Assembly: GCA_021186555.1 (NCBI GenBank)
Contig: JAJKFL010000014.1
Location: 18,985,533 to 19,049,532 of the forward strand
Reading direction: 5' to 3'
DNA from: Reticulitermes speratus
Taxonomy: Eukaryota; Arthropoda; Insecta; Blattodea; Rhinotermitidae
DNA length: 64,000 nt
This document shows positions 58,830-64,000 of this stretch, one piece after another; the stretch's first letter is position 1; each line of letters opens with the position of its first letter. Both the position numbers and the translations under genes were made by a program. The notes under the pieces were generated by a model. It was given only the letters and a program-made list of their open reading frames with translations. It did not search any database and was not told where the DNA came from.

Positions 58830-61800
58830 AATATACGTTTCATAACCTGAAGACCAAATCATAAATTCTGTTTCTTTGTTTCCATCACCTTTTCAGCTAG
58901 GTTTTCATCTCTCTTAATATAATTTTAATTTAATTTTTGCTCTATTACTTATCACAATTTGTGCTTCTTTTCCCTTTGTACCATACATTATTAAGCATGC
59001 ACATGACGGGTTTAGGATTAAACTTTTGAAAATAAACTAGAGCCTCTATATTAACTGAGACGTGAATGTTTAAAGCTGAATTCACATGTTCTGACTCTTA
59101 CTTCGAGCTCCATTTTTACTAATTATGTTGCAGCTACCGAGAAGTGGAGCTCATTAGAATTAACTTAGCGCTACAGAAGACGGGAGGGTTGAAGTTTATA
59201 AAGTAGCGGCATATCATGCGGTAAGTGCGGCTCTATTGGACACTTGAATGTTAGTCTGTAGCCCTGTACACGCAGTTTTCTCTTTGCTGACTTAAATTTA
59301 TTTATTTCTCTCACACTGCTCTCAAAATAATAACGGCTTAAGTCCCCGAACTGGCTGGGCCTGTGCAGAAACCAGACCATAGGCCTTTATTCGTAACGTC
59401 TCCTCTGTCCACATATAATTATATTCCATCAATGTCTTTTGTTGAGCAAGAAATTCATTTAAACATAACTAATTCTACCTTAGATATCCCGATGTGTTCA
59501 ACACAAATATTTATTGGTATTACTAACAGGTCAAATTATAAGGCAACATGTTTCAACCAATATTAGGTCATTTTCAGGCCATTTCATAACATAAAAAAAT
59601 TACAATTGAATTTTAATCTATATTTAAGTAGAATGAGATCTTGATCCATTGATTATTCCATAATACATGTTTCTTATCCATATAAAACGAACTGTTTAAT
59701 TATATTACTGGAGTTTTCTTGTTGATTGTTCAGTGCCGTGCGATAATACGCTAGACATATCTGGATAAGTCTAATATACTATTGCACGTCATTTACTAGG
59801 TGTGAGTTTTTTCTCACTTCTCTCATTGAACACTTTACTGAAACCCGGGTTCGAGGCTGTGGCTTTGCAAAGGGAAAAAACTTCTTTAGTAAAAGTAAGA
59901 ACTCTCAGACTGGGTGTATTTTTCAATAGGCCTACTAACAATATAATGGCACTTGAAATTGTGACGGCGTGTTTTCAAAGTAAAGTCAAGCATGACTTCT
60001 TAATTGCTTCCAACCTGAAAGCCTCAAGTGTCGAACTTAGAAACTTCAGAACAAATTGTCCTGCTGTTAGTCCGCTCTTCTGACGTTGCTTTCTCAATGA
60101 TGTCTGTTTACTTTTGACTCTTGTCTGTGGAACGAACGATCGGATGTCTCTAGTCGTCTGACTAACTAACTAGTGGGTTAAGGAGTTGAAATCCATCTGC
60201 CACGCACATGTTTATATTTGCCCATTTGTATTTAATTTCAAAACCTTGACTCGAAATAGGCTTGCTAAGCAATGTTCGGTTACAGTATGCATACATGTAT
60301 ATCCAGGCAGGTATATGTCTACATTTTCTGGTAACCACTCTAAAATTACGGCATAATTTCAGTATTAATTTACCATATTTGTTAAACAGCAGATGGGCCT
60401 ATATCAGTATGTGTGACTGCGCGTAGATATTTGTTGTATACATCAGCAAATTTCTCACAACTGAAGCACTTAAAGGTGAAGTGGGATACTATGCTTATGC
60501 GACAATCTTGCCCCTTCTTCCTTAACTTCAAATTGGAATGAAGGAGAAATAATAAAGTACAATCTACTATAAAACTCATCTCATGTTTGAAGAGCTCAAT
60601 TTAGATAATACTGTTATAACTTCGGATAGCCAATTTATGGCCCTGATGAACAGGCAAGGACGTCGAGATGGCAGAGTTTAGAGGTTGCTGAAGTCTGTTA
60701 GAAAACACGGCGACTACTTCAAGATTTTTGTTACTTTTACGTAATATCGCTTATCCTCATAGAGCGTAGAACTTTATAAACATTCTCAGAATGTTATATG
60801 AGTTAAAAGTCAGATTGTATTTCAAATTTGAGTACACATATTTTTCCAAGTACTCCTTACAATGTTACACATTTATTGGCTTTGATGTAACTTACTGCCG
60901 AGGCAAATATATTACTCAGACATAAATCGATTTTCAACCCAGACCCAACATTTCTTCAACCATTCTCTGAAACGGAAGTCAACCGAAATATCTAAAGGTA
61001 ATGACTACAGGCTGTATCACTGACAGATCTGGATGAGGTTTCTGCAAAATTGAAAAAATTTCTAAATTATTTTCCTTGTACTTCGTCAAATTTTTATCAT
61101 CTCGAAATATGCTTCGTAGAAACGTTAAAGTACTTATCCAAATATATATTTTATGTCCCGCATAAAGCTTTCGTAAGATTCAGTTGTACCGTATGTAAAA
61201 TAAGAGCGGAAGTAGGTCGACAGCGTCTGAAATTAAATTTCCTCAACAAATTTAGATATGGACAGCCATTAGCAAATGCAATCAGATTGGGTCAAAGTAA
61301 CTTCGAATTATAAAATACACTCAGACGGACACAAGAACATAACCTTAGGTATAGACTTAAACTTTCACTTTGTGCTATTTGTTAAAGAATCACATAAATG
61401 ACTTCTTGATTTTCACAGTTCAGAACCCGTGGCATTTTCCTATTAAGAATTATTTCCAACTTGAAGAGTTTTGGCAGGACTCCTTTGAAACCGGACCGAC
61501 TGTTAAAAGTCTTTCCCAACACCCGAAAACAAAACAGAGAAAAATATTTACATATATTAGTAATGTTGAACTAGACATACGATTTTCGTGTCAAGGTTAA
61601 AACTCCTTCCTCTTAAGGGGATAAAAAATGCAAATTTCAGCCGGAAGATCTGCTATCCTGATTAAGGCTTTCCGTGTTTTTCCTCAGTCTCACAAAACGA
61701 TCTTTATATTATAACCGTCTCCTTTCACATCCTTTCCTGTTTATAATAATCGTCGTATTTCGTCTGTGATTAATACAGCATATGACTCTGACCAAAGCAG

Positions 61801-64000
61801 TACATCTTAGAATCCTAGAGAATTTAACAGCCTTTCAGGTTGTCGAGAAAATGCTCTCCATTTTTTAACTCTCGAAGATATCCTGTCCTGTTCACAACAT
61901 CTAACAAAGGGTCATACTTTGAGAAGTTACATACGAACTGGATTTAAGAAATTATATAAACAAAATTTTACTCAATATTAAGAAGCGGAGAACAGAGGAA
62001 AAGATTCGAAACCAGGACATTAAAACGGCTGAGTTTCCACATGGTTGACAGTTGAATTGCATTTGGAAAATCGAAACTGGAAAGAGTCAATTAGTGACCA
62101 TTAGGAAAGCCAGGTGCAACTTGGGAAAAAACAAGGGAGGACAGTTCTATCCCATGGTCAGGTGAGTGTCAGGGTCCCTTTCTCTGGAGGTATGGATGAT
62201 TGGGATGTGAAATTAACTAGTCATTGCTACGAAACAAGCCTATTAACAATCCTTAGTCTGAATAGTTGACTATTTTGTATTGCAGTATGCTGAGTACTGT
62301 AAAAGTTAAATAGCGCTAAGTCAGTTTTGTACAAGCAAGCGAACAGTGAAATTACAACGACAAAAAATAAACTAATAATGCAGTCATTAATTACGAAAAC
62401 AGTTGCCATGGAGACGCCACCAATAAAGTTGCTAGTATGATGGATCAGCAGAAATACCGCCTCATCATATGAGAGTAATAGTCACAACGTGTTTCTTAAC
62501 GAGTAGCGTAGATAACCGGTCGAAAAACCGCTCCCCGCCCACCGCGGGATTTGCTGGGACCTTATCAACGCCGCCGTCCAGGTCATTCGACAAAAAAGTG
62601 ACTGCTTTCAAGATCACGCTTTAAAGGATATTGTGTCTGTGTACTGAGTCAGCAATTTCGAGGGTCCAGCGACTCGAAAACATACAAGTGCAAAAGACAT
62701 TGATATTTCTTACTTGTACATATTTCCTGTTTTACTGGGTGTAAAAGAATTTAGTACTTTTAAAGCGTAGGTTTCTCATATTATTGTTTATTGGAATATG
62801 TGTGTCTGTAACTTTTTAGTGTATATTAGTCCCGGTAAGGATACTTATTTCCTTTGCTGCATTGCTATAAGGTAAATTCGCACGTTCGCCTGAGGATGGC
62901 ACGGCCGTATCGAAAAGCGTAGGGATATCTATCTATAAGTAGGTACTGAAACATAAACAGTGGGCATTAAATGAGACCTAGCGGGATGTGAGTGGTGAAA
63001 TGGGAAGGATATGGGACGAACTGTTTGTGGCCTATTTTAAGGCGCTAAACCAGAATTTTTCAGGGAAACCTGTCAATTAGCACAATTACTAAAAGGCAAG
63101 CCGTTCCAAATCGAGAGTTTAACAGAGTAACTTTGTGCATTCCTGCAGCGATAATCTACTCAGTAAGAATTTCACCCCTTACCAAAGGCGAGATATAGTT
63201 TAGTAGGAATAACAATGTCATATACCGCTTTTGCGCTGACTTATTTACGTTAAGCCATGACCTCTGGTTTCCCCTAACGTCTGCCCTGTGTAGGAATCTA
63301 TTTGGAAAGCGCGTTATGGAAGCACCTCTTTACACATACATGCATAGCTTTAGACTAGGCATAATGATTACAAATGCTACCAGCTACTAACGTATACAGT
63401 ATACTGCTGTTCATTTCAAAGGCGAATTCACCTGAAATTATGTTCCTCAATATTTGGTTCCACCATCAGCATGGAGCGGCGTAGAAGCCATTCATTGAAT
63501 TTCTGTACCTGAAACCCAGGCTAATACGACTGAACACCATCTTACGTGAATTGATGACGTCTTAGGGAAGATATGTTTCACACATTGTAATTGTAATTGT
63601 AATTGTAATTGTAATTGTAAATATCAAAGATTTTGATCCATGATTACAGTAACAAGAAAAGAAAGGCACATTCCTACTCCAGTTTTGAGTAAATATACTA
63701 CTTATTGGCACTCCTAAGATATTAGAGAAATGACAGTAAATTTCATGAAAATGCAGCAAACATCAAGCGGAATCAATTCTGAAATTACAAATTTTAAGTC
63801 CAAGCTAAAATTTGTCTGACCATGGACAGAAAAAATTGCTTTGAAACACGAGTCAAATTCTACTATGCACTTGAATATTACTGTCGTATGGGGTCTAAAG
63901 CCGTGTAGTCTGGTGGAAATTAACTGAAGTTTCGGAGGAACTTGCTGCTTCCATTTTCACAATACACCACTCTTATACTCTGAGAAATAAAGCAGCGCTT
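58830..64000. other. No gene seen (5 kb)
   Basis: AT-rich sequence except a CpG-richer block at about 62510-62690. Hairpin-family traces occur at 62888-62921 (CCTGAGGATGG ... TATCGAAAAGCG) and 63893-63960 (CTGGTGGAAATTAACTGAAG then TTTCGGAGGAACTTGC), the latter probably one arm of an element running past the window end. Confidence 0.5.
63586..63622. repeat. (TTGTAA)n microsatellite
   Basis: About six tandem copies of TTGTAA. A shorter complementary stretch (AATTAC repeated) lies near 24433-24450. Confidence 0.92.

Overview
The window is AT-rich animal DNA with long introns and dense remains of transposable elements. It is insect DNA, because it carries part of a typical insect acetylcholinesterase-1 gene (ace-1). 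The tRNA-derived SINE families and the LINE fragments resemble repeats I recall from cockroaches and termites, so Blattodea is the best guess. That placement is recollection plus inference and was not tested.

Genes. Only one host gene is well supported. It is ace-1 on the minus strand. An exon at 31997-31028 holds the start codon, a signal peptide, a long hydrophilic N-terminal region and the first part of the catalytic domain. A 2.27 kb intron follows, and an exon at 28753-27430 holds most of the catalytic domain, including Ser, Glu and His of the triad. The last coding exon or exons were not found and probably lie beyond the low-coordinate end or are too short to spot by eye. The intron holds a SINE with perfect target-site duplications and a diverged inverted-repeat element. 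A second long reading frame (54222-55903, plus strand) belongs to an intronless, cysteine-rich, multicopy arthropod protein family that looks transposon-borne. Here it is broken by one frameshift.

Mobile elements. (1) 33434-36612 is a decayed pogo-like DNA transposon with terminal inverted repeats and a TA duplication. Two later insertions sit inside it: a hAT-like MITE (33753-34149) and a solo-LTR-like element (34956-35523). (2) Three tRNA-derived SINE families are present. Family A has four copies with a tRNA-Leu-like head. Family B has four copies, all with perfect 12-15 bp target duplications. Family C has two copies and shares its central module with B. (3) There are three fragments of the C-terminal end of a non-LTR retrotransposon ORF2 (about 1835-2260 minus, 7780-8035 minus, 47150-47690 plus). 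(4) An unnamed 216-217 bp MITE family with about 36 bp inverted ends has two copies (4031-4246, 8704-8920). (5) Several short inverted-repeat elements carry a hairpin followed by a CGAAAC-type signature (30.2 kb, 39.8 kb, 43 kb, 58.7 kb), and single copies of that signature occur elsewhere.

Tandem repeats. The main ones are a homogeneous 85-bp array (45728-46228), a 28-bp minisatellite organised as 56-bp dimers (57980-58625), a 19-bp triplet (16953-17009), a 39-bp duplication (34277-34354) and several microsatellites. The remaining sequence shows no recognisable gene. I found no CRISPR array, operon, rRNA gene or convincing tRNA gene. No new enzymatic system is evident. The least described material is the MITE pair, the inverted-repeat hairpin family and the repetitive N-terminal region of the acetylcholinesterase.
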